The translations under genes were made by a program, and so were the position numbers. Source: Candidatus Caccousia avicola (lineage in GTDB: Bacteria; Bacillota; Clostridia; Oscillospirales; Acutalibacteraceae). Taken from it: a DNA stretch of 64,000 nucleotides. The notes beneath the pieces were generated by a model that searched no databases, was not told the origin of the DNA, and was given only the letters and a program-made list of their open reading frames with translations. Of this stretch, positions 21,783 to 31,085 are shown piece by piece; position 1 is the first letter of the stretch, and every line of letters starts with the position of its first letter. The stretch covers positions 53,267 through 117,266 of the forward strand of contig DVGZ01000041.1 in NCBI GenBank assembly GCA_018712435.1. Reading direction: 5' to 3'.

Positions 21783-23015
21783 TCTGATAGTGGCCGGAGG
21801 CGGCGCGGCCGGAATGATGGCTGCCGGACGGGCGGCGGAGCTGGGCTGCTCCGTTTGCCTGCTGGAAAAAACGATCGGCTGGGCCGGAAAATCAATATTA
21901 CCGGCAAGGGCCGATGCAATCTCACAAACAACTGCTCCGTGCAGGAGCTGATTGCTTCCGTCCCTTCCAACGGACGCTTCCTGTACGGCGCGGTTTCCGC
22001 GTTTTCGCCGCAGGATACCATGGCCTTTTTTGAGGATCTGGGAGTTCCTGTCAAAACGGAACGCGGGAACCGGGTGTTTCCGGTTTCCGAGCGCGCCGCC
22101 GATGTGTCCGCCGCTCTGGAGGGCTGGCTGCGCGAAAAAGGCTGTCAGGTGCGTCAGGCTGCCGTGAAGGAGATTCTTCTGGAGGAAGGGCGCGCGGTGG
22201 GCGTGCGTCTGGAAAACGGGGAAGAGCTGCGCGCCGGAGCCGTTCTGGTGGCCTGCGGCGGCGCGTCTTATCCGGGTACCGGCTCCACCGGGGATGGTTA
22301 CCGTTTGGCGGAGCATGCGGGCCATACTGTCACGCCTCTGCGCCCGTCCCTTGTCCCGCTGGTGGAGGAGGGCGATCTGTGCCATGAGATGATGGGCCTT
22401 TCCCTGCGGAACATCGGTTTGTCTGTGTGGGACAGAAAGAAGAAAAAGGAGATCTACTCCGATTTCGGAGAGCTTTTGTTTACGCACTTCGGATTGTCGG
22501 GCCCGGTGATTCTGAGCGCCAGCAGCCATATGCGGGAGATGGAACCGGGGCGGTATACGATCCGCATCGATCTCAAGCCGGCCTTGACGCCGGAACAGCT
22601 GGACGCCCGGCTGCAGCGCGATTTTTCGGAAAACAGGAACCGGGATTTCGCCAATTCGCTCGGGGCGCTGCTGCCGCGCAAGCTGATCCCCGTCGCGGTG
22701 CGCCGATCGGGGATCGAACCGGATCGCAAATGCAACGCGATTACCCGGGAAATGCGCTGGGAGTTTCTGCGGATGCTGAAAAGCTTTTCCGTGGACATCA
22801 AAGGGTTCCGTCCTCTCGCGGAGGCGATCGTCACCTCGGGCGGCGTTTGTGTGAAGGAGCTGAACCCGAAAACAATGGAATCCAGGCTTGTGCCAAATCT
22901 GTTTTTTGCAGGCGAAGTGATCGACGTGGACGCATATACCGGCGGTTTCAATTTGCAGATTGCTTTTTCCACAGGACGGGCGGCGGCGGAAGCCATTGCA
23001 TCACAAGGAAATTAA
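21772..23015 (+). pseudogene. NAD(P)/FAD-dependent oxidoreductase (HI0933/YhiN/BaiN family), interrupted by a 1-nt frameshift
   Basis: Frame 1 MSLDLIVAGGGAAGMMAAGRAAELGCSVCLLEK continues in another frame as NDRLGRKINITGKGRCNLTNNC; break at A-run 21866-21871. Confidence 0.88.
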
Positions 23016-23030
23016 AGGAGGAATTCTGCA

Positions 23031-23696
23031 ATGACTGCAGTTGCGATTGATGGGCCCGCCGGTGCGGGAAAAAGCACCGCCGCGCGCGCCGCGGCAAAAC
23101 GGCTGGGATTTGTTTATGTGGACACGGGGGCTATGTACCGCGCGGTGGGCTGCCATATGCGCGCTCTGGGGATCTCCGTCAAGGAGACGGAGCGGGTTGA
23201 GCAGGCTTTGGAAGGCCTGGAGGTTGCGATCCGTTTTGCAGATGGAGAGCAGCGCGTGCTGGTCAACGGGGAGGACGTGACGGGAAGCATCCGCACGCCC
23301 GATGCATCCCGCGCGGCTTCAGAGTTTTCCGCGCTGCCCTGTGTGCGCCGGTTTCTCTTTGATTTGCAGCAGGATCTGGCGAAAAAGAACAGCGTCATCA
23401 TGGACGGACGCGATATCGGCACGGTGGTTCTGCCCTGGGCGCAGGTCAAAATCTTTCTGACGGCTTCGCCTGAGGAGCGCGCCCGCCGCCGCTTTGAAGA
23501 ACTGAAGGCCAAGGGAGAAGAGGTCGCCTATGATGAGATCCTCTCCGATATGAAGGAACGCGATTATCAGGATTCCCACCGGGAAATCGCCCCTCTGCGC
23601 CCTGCGTCGGACGCTGTTCTGCTTGACAGCACCGGCCTGACACTCGACGAGGTGGTGGAACGGATCGCCGCTCTGGTCGAAGCAAAGAAGGGGTGA
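23031..23696 (+). CDS. cmk: (d)CMP kinase
   Basis: AIDGPAGAGKSTAARAAAKRLGFVYVDTGAMYRA; GRDIGTVVLPWAQVKIFLTAS. Confidence 0.96.
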   Translation: MTAVAIDGPAGAGKSTAARAAAKRLGFVYVDTGAMYRAVGCHMRALGISVKETERVEQALEGLEVAIRFADGEQRVLVNGEDVTGSIRTPDASRAASEFSALPCVRRFLFDLQQDLAKKNSVIMDGRDIGTVVLPWAQVKIFLTASPEERARRRFEELKAKGEEVAYDEILSDMKERDYQDSHREIAPLRPASDAVLLDSTGLTLDEVVERIAALVEAKKG

Positions 23697-23702
23697 GAGG
23701 AA

Positions 23703-24335
23703 ATGAAGAGAAAAAAGACCCCGCTTTACGCTTTCGGAAAGATTGTGGCACAGCCGGTTGTCTGGCCGTTTATTCCGTATACCGTCAAAAACTGGGAGAA
23801 CATACCGCAGGACAGGAATTTCATTCTCTGCGCCAACCATCTCGCCATTTCCGATCCGCTTCGTCTGGCCAGCATCGAAAAGCGCCAGATTTTCTTCCTC
23901 TCCAAGGCCGAACTGTTTCAGAACAAACCGCTGGCCTGGCTGCTGCGTTCCCTCGGCTGCATCCCGGTGCAGCGCGGCCGTGGAGATGTGGAGGCCATCG
24001 ACCATGCGGGCGAGATCCTGCGTCGTGGGGATATCATGGGGATTTTCATTGAGGGAACGCGCTCCCGCAGCGGCGAGCTGGGACAGCCCAAGGCGGGCGC
24101 GGTGATGCTGGCGCATCAGCATCAGGTTCCCATTCTTCCGGTGTGTATTACGCCCGTTGGAAGCAAGCTGCCGAAGCTGTTCCATCGTGTGGTTGTTTCC
24201 TATGGCAAGCTGATCGAGCCGCAGGATTTGGGTATTCGTGAAGGCAAGGGCGCAGAATACCGCAACGCCAGCCGTTTGGTGATGGGAGAAATCGCGAAGC
24301 TCCGGGAGCGGGATTTGAAGGAAATGAACGGATGA
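23703..24335 (+). CDS. Lysophospholipid acyltransferase (PlsC-like)
   Basis: CANHLAISDPLRL (NHxxxxD), FIEGTRSRSGELGQPKAGAV. Confidence 0.9.
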   Translation: MKRKKTPLYAFGKIVAQPVVWPFIPYTVKNWENIPQDRNFILCANHLAISDPLRLASIEKRQIFFLSKAELFQNKPLAWLLRSLGCIPVQRGRGDVEAIDHAGEILRRGDIMGIFIEGTRSRSGELGQPKAGAVMLAHQHQVPILPVCITPVGSKLPKLFHRVVVSYGKLIEPQDLGIREGKGAEYRNASRLVMGEIAKLRERDLKEMNG

Positions 24336-24937
24336 AGCTCTATTTTTTCCTGCTTCGCCTGCTGGGACCGCTGGCCCGTCTGGTGTTCCGGGTGGAATAC
24401 AGGGGCACGGAGCACATCCCGCGTGATGGCGCGCTGATCGTGTGCGCCAACCACCGCTCGGTGATCGATCCGCTTCTGCTCGCCGTTCCCTTTCGCCGCC
24501 CAATCCGGTATATGGCAAAGTCGGAGCTTTTCGAGGATCATGGCCGTTTGGCGGCATGGTTCCTGTATGCCATGGGAGCGTTCCCTGTCCAGCGCGACAA
24601 GGGCGACGCAGGCTCTGTGCGCACGGCGCTGGAGGTTTTGGAGAAGGGGGAGGTGCTGGGGATCTTTCCGCAGGGCCGCGTCATCTTTGACAATTCGCCC
24701 TTTCAGCCGAAGGCGGGCTTTGCCCTTCTGGCGGAGAAATCCGGCGCACCTGTCCTTCCCGTAAGTATTTACTGCCAGGGGGAGCTGCTGCGCCCGCGCA
24801 GCCATGTCACCGTCCGTTTTGGGGCCCCGATTCCGGCTTCGGCGCTCTTTGCGGCGCAGGGGGAGCGCATCGGCCTACGGCGTGCGGCGGCGCGGCTGTC
24901 CCGGGAAATCAACGGAATGTTGGAGGAAAAGCATTGA
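24332..24937 (+). CDS. Lysophospholipid acyltransferase (second PlsC paralogue)
   Basis: CANHRSVIDPLLL, GIFPQGRVIFDNSPFQPKAGFALLA. Confidence 0.9.
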   Translation: MKLYFFLLRLLGPLARLVFRVEYRGTEHIPRDGALIVCANHRSVIDPLLLAVPFRRPIRYMAKSELFEDHGRLAAWFLYAMGAFPVQRDKGDAGSVRTALEVLEKGEVLGIFPQGRVIFDNSPFQPKAGFALLAEKSGAPVLPVSIYCQGELLRPRSHVTVRFGAPIPASALFAAQGERIGLRRAAARLSREINGMLEEKH

Positions 24938-26901
24938 AGATTACAGTGGCAAAAACAGCAGGATTCTGTTTTGGGGTCAACCGTGCCGTGGAGACGGTGA
25001 ACCGTTTGCTGGACGAGGGGGAAAAGGTGTGGACGCTGGGTCCCATCATCCACAATCCGCAGACGCTGGAGTCTCTGGCAGCGCGCGGTGTGCGGATCGC
25101 ACAGACGCCGGAGGAAGCGCGCGGCGGCGTGCTGGTCATCCGTTCCCATGGTGTGGCGCGCAGTGTGCTGGAGGAGGCGGAGCGCGGCGGTGTCCGATTT
25201 GTGGACGCGACCTGCCCGTTTGTGGCGAAGATTCACCGCATTGTCCAGCAGGCGTCGGCCGAAGGACGCTTTGTGCTCATCGCGGGGGACAGAACGCATC
25301 CGGAGGTACAGGGGATCGTAGGACACTGTGACGGCGGGTGCTTTGTGTTTTCCGGGGCGCATGAGCTGGAAGAATTTACAAAAAACCATGAAGATTTGAG
25401 CAAAAATCCAGTTTGTGTTGTATCTCAGACGACTTTTTCTGTGGCAGAATGGAAAAATAGTTTGAAAATCGTAAATAAGGTATATACAAATGCCGCAATT
25501 TTTGATACAATATGTAATGCTACTGCAAATCGTCAATCGGAGGCGGAAGCCCTCTCCCGTACCTGTGATGCGATGGTCATTGTCGGAGGAAAACAAAGCT
25601 CCAACACCGCAAAGCTGTTTGACGTGTGCAGAAGGAATTGCGCTTCCTATTTTGTGGAGGACGCGCGGGAGCTTCCTCTTGAAGCGCTGCGGGGAGCGGA
25701 TACCGTTGGCATCACTGCTGGTGCATCCACACCGGCAAGCATTATAAAGGAGGTACTTGTTACCATGACAGAAATCAAGGAAAATCAGGATCCCAATGTG
25801 ATGGAGGATGGCGCCAGCTTTGAGGCGATGCTTGAAGAATCCCTCAAAAGTTTTAATACAGACGAAAAGGTTCGCGGTGTGGTTGTCAGTATTGCGCCCA
25901 ACGAGGTCTATGTTGACGTCGGAAGAAAGCAGGCTGGTTTCATTCCGGTGGACGAGCTGTCCGCTGATCCGAACGTGAAGCCCGAGGATATCGTCAAGGT
26001 TGGCGATGAGATCGAGCTGCTGATCATGCGCACCAACGATCAGGAGGGCACGATCATGCTCTCCAAGAAGCGTCTGGACGCTGCCAAGGGCTGGGAGGCC
26101 GTGACCGCCGCTGCTGAGGACGGAACGATCCTCGACGGCACCGTGACCGAGATCCTGCCCAAGGGCGGCATCATCGCCGTGACGAACGGCGTGCGCGTCT
26201 TTATCCCCGCTTCCCAGGCGACCGCTTCCCGCGGCGAGCCGCTGGAGGGCCTGCTGAAGAAGGACGTGCGTTTCCGCATCATCGAAGTTAACCGCGGCCG
26301 CCGTCGTGCGGTTGGTTCCATCCGTTCCGTGCTGGCGGACGAGCGCAAGGCTCTGGCCGACAAGTTCTGGGAGACGGCTGAGGAAGGCAAGGAGTATACC
26401 GGTACGGTTAAGAGCCTGACCTCCTACGGCGCTTTTGTGGACCTGGGCGGCATCGACGGCATGATCCACATCTCCGAGCTCTCCTGGGATCGCATCAAGC
26501 ATCCGAGCGAGGTTGTGAATGTGGGCGATACGGTTGAGGTTTATATCAAGGGCCTGGACCGCGAGAAGGGCAAGATTTCCCTGGGCTACAAGCGTCAGGA
26601 GGACAATCCGTGGGAGGTTCTGCGCCGTGAGTATCCTGTGGGCAGCGTGGTCGACGCGACTGTCGTGGGCATGACCACCTTCGGTGCCTTTGCGAGAATC
26701 ATCCCCGGCATCGACGGCCTGATTCATATTTCTCAGATTGCGGATCACCGCATTGAGAAGCCCCAGGACGTGCTGAAGATTGGCGACGTCGTGAAGGTGA
26801 AGATCACCGAGATCGATTTCGAGAAGAAGCGCGTCAGCCTCTCCATCCGTGCTCTTCTGGAAGAGGAGTCCGCGGGTGCGGAGAATTCCGTGGAGGAGTA
26901 A
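24934..26901 (+). CDS. ispH: Fusion of 4-hydroxy-3-methylbut-2-enyl diphosphate reductase (IspH) and S1-domain protein
   Basis: TTG start; IspH motifs [52 protein letters not shown]; then four S1-type repeats ([20 protein letters not shown]). Confidence 0.93.
   Translation: MKITVAKTAGFCFGVNRAVETVNRLLDEGEKVWTLGPIIHNPQTLESLAARGVRIAQTPEEARGGVLVIRSHGVARSVLEEAERGGVRFVDATCPFVAKIHRIVQQASAEGRFVLIAGDRTHPEVQGIVGHCDGGCFVFSGAHELEEFTKNHEDLSKNPVCVVSQTTFSVAEWKNSLKIVNKVYTNAAIFDTICNATANRQSEAEALSRTCDAMVIVGGKQSSNTAKLFDVCRRNCASYFVEDARELPLEALRGADTVGITAGASTPASIIKEVLVTMTEIKENQDPNVMEDGASFEAMLEESLKSFNTDEKVRGVVVSIAPNEVYVDVGRKQAGFIPVDELSADPNVKPEDIVKVGDEIELLIMRTNDQEGTIMLSKKRLDAAKGWEAVTAAAEDGTILDGTVTEILPKGGIIAVTNGVRVFIPASQATASRGEPLEGLLKKDVRFRIIEVNRGRRRAVGSIRSVLADERKALADKFWETAEEGKEYTGTVKSLTSYGAFVDLGGIDGMIHISELSWDRIKHPSEVVNVGDTVEVYIKGLDREKGKISLGYKRQEDNPWEVLRREYPVGSVVDATVVGMTTFGAFARIIPGIDGLIHISQIADHRIEKPQDVLKIGDVVKVKITEIDFEKKRVSLSIRALLEEESAGAENSVEE
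25747..25767 (+). promoter_or_regulatory. Internal in-frame Shine-Dalgarno + ATG at the IspH/S1 junction
   Basis: aaggagg-tacttgttacc-ATG; 25765 is codon 278 of the fused frame. Confidence 0.55.
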
Positions 26902-26929
26902 TTCCACACAGGAAGTTTGATTGGCAAGG

Positions 26930-26969
26930 AAAAGCGGCGAAGCCCTTAAAGGTTTTGCCGCTTTTTTTG
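26930..26969 (+). terminator. Rho-independent terminator after ispH-rpsA fusion
   Basis: AAAAGCGGC...GCCGCTTTTTTT. Confidence 0.85.
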
Positions 26970-27017
26970 TGATCTTGCAGAAAGATGAAAGTTTATAAGT
27001 TTTTTACAATTAAATAT

Positions 27018-27046
27018 TTGCATAAGAAACGAATATCATGTATAAT
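27018..27046 (+). promoter_or_regulatory. Promoter of citrate synthase gene
   Basis: TTGCAT-17 nt-TATAAT. Confidence 0.65.
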
Positions 27047-27139
27047 AAGTAACAAATGTGAATGCAGCGAAGCGAATGCAGAAAGGGCTTTTGGCGGAAT
27101 TTGAGTCAGGAGCGCCGAGGAAGAGAGGAGAGATACGGT

Positions 27140-28519
27140 ATGGGAAAAAACGAAGAGTTTGATTTGTTCGCCATCACACCGGAAATGGAGCGCTATGCAA
27201 GCCTTTGCGAGGAGCACAGTACCATTGACACGAGCCTGTATGAAAAGTACGATGTGAAGCGCGGACTGCGTGATATCAACGGAAAAGGCGTTCTGACAGG
27301 TCTCACGGAAATTTCGGATATTCAGTCCAGTAAGATTGTGGACGGGAAGAGCGTTCCCTGCGACGGCAAGCTTTTCTATCGCGGCTATGACATTGAACAG
27401 ATTGTAGCCGGGTTCATCAAGGAAAAACGCTTTGGATTTGAGGAAACCATCTATCTGCTCCTTTTCGGCGATCTGCCCAAGGAGGAGGAATTGGCGGATT
27501 TCCGTGCTCTTCTGGCGCGTTACCGCTCTCTGCCCACCAATTTTGTGCGGGACATTATCATGAAGGCCCCCACAAAAGATATGATGAATACGCTGGCCCG
27601 CAGCGTTTTGACGCTGTACGCCTACGATGAAAAGGCCAACGATACCTCGCGCGCCAATGTTTTGCGCCAGTGCATCGAATTGATTGCCCTTTTCCCGCAG
27701 CTCGCGGTGTATGGCTATCAGGCGTACTGCTATGACAACGATCGGCTGAACAACAGCTTTTTCATTCATTCCCCGCGTCCGGAGCTTTCCGTCGCGGAGA
27801 ATATCCTGCATATGCTGCGCATCGACAGTAAATATACGGAGCTGGAAGCCCGCATCCTGGATCTGGCGCTTGTGCTTCACGCGGAGCACGGCGGCGGCAA
27901 CAACTCCACCTTCACCACGCATGTGGTCACGTCCTCCGGCTCGGACGTTTACTCCGTGATTGCGGCGGCTCTCGGCTCGCTCAAGGGTCCGCGCCACGGC
28001 GGCGCCAACATTAAGGTCGTGGAAATGTTTGAGGCCATGAAGGCGGAAATTGATGACTGGACGGATGAGAACAAGGTAGCGGATTATCTGCGCGCGCTCT
28101 TACATAAGCAGGCATTCGACAAGGCCGGTCTGATTTACGGTATGGGACACGCGGTGTACTCCATTTCCGACCCGCGCGCCAACATCTTCAAATCCTTCGT
28201 TCACAATCTGGCCAAGGAAAAAGGAATGGAAAAGGAGTACGGCCTGTATTCGCTGGTGGAGACTCTGGCCCCGAAGGTCATTGCGGAGGAACGCCGCATT
28301 TACAAGGGCGTCAGCGCCAACATCGACTTCTACAGCGGCTTTGTGTATCATATGCTGGGGCTTCCCACGGAGCTGTTTACGCCGGTGTTTGCCATGGCTC
28401 GTATCGCGGGTTGGAGCGCGCATCTGCTGGAAGAGCAGATCAACGTCGGCAAGATCATCCGTCCTGCTTATAAGAGCATTTCCGAGGTCCGCGATTACAT
28501 CAGCATGGACAAGCGCTGA
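27140..28519 (+). CDS. Citrate/2-methylcitrate synthase
   Basis: FYRGYDIEQIVAGF; HAEHGGGNNSTFTTHVV; KGPRHGGANIKV; GMGHAVYSISDPRA. Confidence 0.93.
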   Translation: MGKNEEFDLFAITPEMERYASLCEEHSTIDTSLYEKYDVKRGLRDINGKGVLTGLTEISDIQSSKIVDGKSVPCDGKLFYRGYDIEQIVAGFIKEKRFGFEETIYLLLFGDLPKEEELADFRALLARYRSLPTNFVRDIIMKAPTKDMMNTLARSVLTLYAYDEKANDTSRANVLRQCIELIALFPQLAVYGYQAYCYDNDRLNNSFFIHSPRPELSVAENILHMLRIDSKYTELEARILDLALVLHAEHGGGNNSTFTTHVVTSSGSDVYSVIAAALGSLKGPRHGGANIKVVEMFEAMKAEIDDWTDENKVADYLRALLHKQAFDKAGLIYGMGHAVYSISDPRANIFKSFVHNLAKEKGMEKEYGLYSLVETLAPKVIAEERRIYKGVSANIDFYSGFVYHMLGLPTELFTPVFAMARIAGWSAHLLEEQINVGKIIRPAYKSISEVRDYISMDKR

Positions 28520-28550
28520 ACGGTCCGTTCCGATTCCCGTCCGGGAACGA

Positions 28551-28579
28551 TTGACAAGTTTCTTGTTTTTTGCTATTCT
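28551..28579 (+). promoter_or_regulatory. Promoter of SCIFF operon
   Basis: TTGACA-17 nt-TATTCT, extended -10 TGC. Confidence 0.75.
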
Positions 28580-28657
28580 TATGAATACAAGCATCGGCTT
28601 CGGGCATCCGCAGAGGATGCTCCGTGCTTGCGATTCCAGAGAAAGGAGACTGATTTT

Positions 28658-28804
28658 ATGAAGCGGATTCAGACCCTGAACTCCAGAAACCTGAAGGAGA
28701 CCCTGAAGGTTGGCGGCTGCGGCGAGTGCCAGACCTCCTGCCAGTCTGCCTGCAAGACCTCCTGCACGGTTGCGAACCAGCACTGCGAAAACAAGAAGAA
28801 ATAA
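28658..28804 (+). CDS. scfA: SCIFF ranthipeptide (six cysteines in forty-five) precursor peptide, 48 aa
   Basis: MKRIQTLNSRNLKETLKVGGCGECQTSCQSACKTSCTVANQHCENKKK, six Cys; gaaaggag SD; upstream of radical SAM/SPASM maturase; not in supplied ORF list. Confidence 0.95.
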   Translation: MKRIQTLNSRNLKETLKVGGCGECQTSCQSACKTSCTVANQHCENKKK

Positions 28805-28922
28805 GAGCAGTCTCTATGAGTATCGCTGCCCCGGTCCCTGGCGGCGCGCTTTGTGCGCCCTGGATCCGGTGCGGCGATATTTGTTGTGCATATAGATTCG
28901 GAAAGGGTTAGAGGAAACGAAA

Positions 28923-30320
28923 ATGGTTCATCAGTATAAAAGCAACGGATATAATATTGTCCTGGATGTTAACAGCGGCTGTGTCCATGTGGTGGACGAT
29001 CTGGCCTACGATGTAATTGCGCTGTGGGAGAAGAGCACTCCGGAAGAGATTACCGCGGCGATGCTGGAAAAGTATGCGGATCAGCCGGATATCACACAGA
29101 CGGAAATTGAGCAGGTGATTGCGGACGTTCGCTCTCTGCAGGAGGACGGCTCGCTGTTCAGCGAGGATGTGTACCGGGACGCTGTGATTGATTTCAAGAA
29201 GCGAAATGCGGTGGTGAAGGCGCTGTGCCTGCATGTCGCGCACGACTGCAATCTGGGGTGCAAATACTGCTTTGCCGACGAAGGCGAATATATGGGCCGC
29301 CGCGCTCTGATGAGCTTTGAGGTTGGAAAGCAGGCGCTGGATTTCCTCATTCAAAATTCCGGAAGCCGCGTCAATCTGGAAGTGGACTTCTTCGGCGGCG
29401 AGCCGCTGATGAATTTTGATGTGGTCAAGCAGCTGGTGGCCTATGGGCGCAGCCAGGAGAAGGAGCACAATAAGAAATTCCGCTTTACCATCACGACGAA
29501 CGGCGTTCTGTTGAACGATGAAATTCTGGATTTCGTCAACCAGGAGATGGGGAACATCGTCCTGAGCATCGACGGACGCAAAGAGGTCAACGATCGGATG
29601 CGTCCCTTCCGCAACGGGAACGGAAGCAGCTACGATCTGATTCTCCCGAAGTTCAAAAAGGTGGCGGAAAGCCGCCAGCAGGACCGTTACTATGTGCGCG
29701 GAACCTACACGCATTTCAACAAGGATTTTGCGAGCGACGTTCTGCATTTGGCCGATCAGGGCTTTGAGCAGATCTCGGTGGAGCCGGTTGTGGCCCCCGC
29801 TTCCCAGCCGTACGCCATCCGGGAGGAGGATGTTCCGGAGCTGTGCGCGGAGTATGATAAGCTGGCAAAGGAGATTCTGGCCAGACGTAAGGCGGGGAAG
29901 GGCTTTAACTTCTTCCACTTTATGATTGACCTGACCGGCGGTCCCTGCATTTACAAGCGCATTTCCGGCTGTGGAGCAGGTACGGAATATCTGGCGGTTA
30001 CGCCGTGGGGCGATCTGTATCCCTGCCATCAGTTCGTGGGAAATACGGATTTCCTGCTGGGCAATGTCTATGAGGGAATTAAAAATACCGAGCTTCAGGA
30101 TCGCTTCAAGCTCTGCAACGTCTACGCCAGAGAGAGCTGTAAGGATTGCTTCGCGAAGTTCTGGTGCAGCGGCGGCTGTTCCGCCAATGCCTACCACTTC
30201 AGCGGCGATATCAACGGCAACTATGAGATCGGCTGCGAATTGCAGCGCAAGCGCATTGAGTGCGCCGTCATGATTAAGGCGGCGGAAGCCGCGCAGGACG
30301 CGGAACAAGCCGAAGAATAA
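28923..30320 (+). CDS. scfB: SCIFF radical SAM/SPASM thioether maturase
   Basis: HDCNLGCKYCFADEGEYMG (CX3CX2C); C-terminal SPASM cysteines; adjacent to SCIFF precursor. Confidence 0.95.
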   Translation: MVHQYKSNGYNIVLDVNSGCVHVVDDLAYDVIALWEKSTPEEITAAMLEKYADQPDITQTEIEQVIADVRSLQEDGSLFSEDVYRDAVIDFKKRNAVVKALCLHVAHDCNLGCKYCFADEGEYMGRRALMSFEVGKQALDFLIQNSGSRVNLEVDFFGGEPLMNFDVVKQLVAYGRSQEKEHNKKFRFTITTNGVLLNDEILDFVNQEMGNIVLSIDGRKEVNDRMRPFRNGNGSSYDLILPKFKKVAESRQQDRYYVRGTYTHFNKDFASDVLHLADQGFEQISVEPVVAPASQPYAIREEDVPELCAEYDKLAKEILARRKAGKGFNFFHFMIDLTGGPCIYKRISGCGAGTEYLAVTPWGDLYPCHQFVGNTDFLLGNVYEGIKNTELQDRFKLCNVYARESCKDCFAKFWCSGGCSANAYHFSGDINGNYEIGCELQRKRIECAVMIKAAEAAQDAEQAEE

Positions 30321-30331
30321 CAGAACCGACG

Positions 30332-30364
30332 AAAACGGCGAGCTGGCAAGGCCCGCCGTTTTTG
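30332..30364 (+). terminator. Terminator after scfB
   Basis: AAAACGGCG...CGCCGTTTTTG. Confidence 0.75.
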
Positions 30365-30408
30365 CCTGCGCAAAACAGCGATTTCAAAACGGCGAAGGGG
30401 GAGAGAGG

Positions 30409-30948
30409 ATGCGTCTGTTTTACGCCATTTTGCTTTCGGAGGAAATGAAACGGGCTCTTGTTGGGGCACAGGATTTTTTGAGGGCACAGGGAATACAGGG
30501 AAATTATACACGCCATGAAAATCTGCATCTGACTCTGGCTTTTTTGGGAGAGACGGATCGTCTTTCCGCAGCCCGCCGGGCGGCGGAACAGCTGGGGGAG
30601 GAACCCTTTCGCCTCTCACTGAAAGGTGTGGGAAGCTTTCGCCGGGGAGACAGTGAATTATTCTGGGCGGGCGTGAATTTGACTTCTGAGCTGAAACGGC
30701 TGCAAAGCGTTCTTTCTGGATGTTTACGAGAGGAAGGCTTTTCGTTGGAAAACCGCCGCTTTCAGCCGCATCTGACACTGGCGCGCGAGGTTCGGGTTCC
30801 CGCGTCCTTTGATCGGGAAGCGTTTTCATCTTCGGTTTCTCCGACAGAGATGGAAGTGCGCGTCGTGAGCCTGATGAAATCGGAGCGGATCCGCGGCGTT
30901 TTGACTTATACGGAAATTTTCCGCGGTTCTTTGATATCCAAAAAGTAA
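30409..30948 (+). CDS. thpR: RNA 2',3'-cyclic phosphodiesterase (2H family)
   Basis: MRLFYAILLSEEMKRAL; HENLHLTLAFLGE and RRFQPHLTLAR (two HxTx motifs). Confidence 0.92.
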   Translation: MRLFYAILLSEEMKRALVGAQDFLRAQGIQGNYTRHENLHLTLAFLGETDRLSAARRAAEQLGEEPFRLSLKGVGSFRRGDSELFWAGVNLTSELKRLQSVLSGCLREEGFSLENRRFQPHLTLAREVRVPASFDREAFSSSVSPTEMEVRVVSLMKSERIRGVLTYTEIFRGSLISKK

Positions 30949-31085
30949 ATATCTTAAAATTAACAATTGGATGGTAGAAAAATCAGGAAACCTATGCTAT
31001 ATTGACAAAAGATAATGCGGACAAGGGAAAGCCCGGAGCTTTTGCGGCGGCAAAGGGGAATTTAAAAAAGGAAGGTGCACTGTGC

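Noticed and set aside
24934-26901. IspH-S1 fusion as a novel architecture or assembly chimera
   Set aside because: This fusion is already well known in Clostridia; only the internal SD/ATG and AT-rich patch were kept as findings.
24769-26907. 712-aa - strand ORF opposite ispH-rpsA
   Set aside because: Antisense shadow; the + strand has IspH and S1 motifs throughout.
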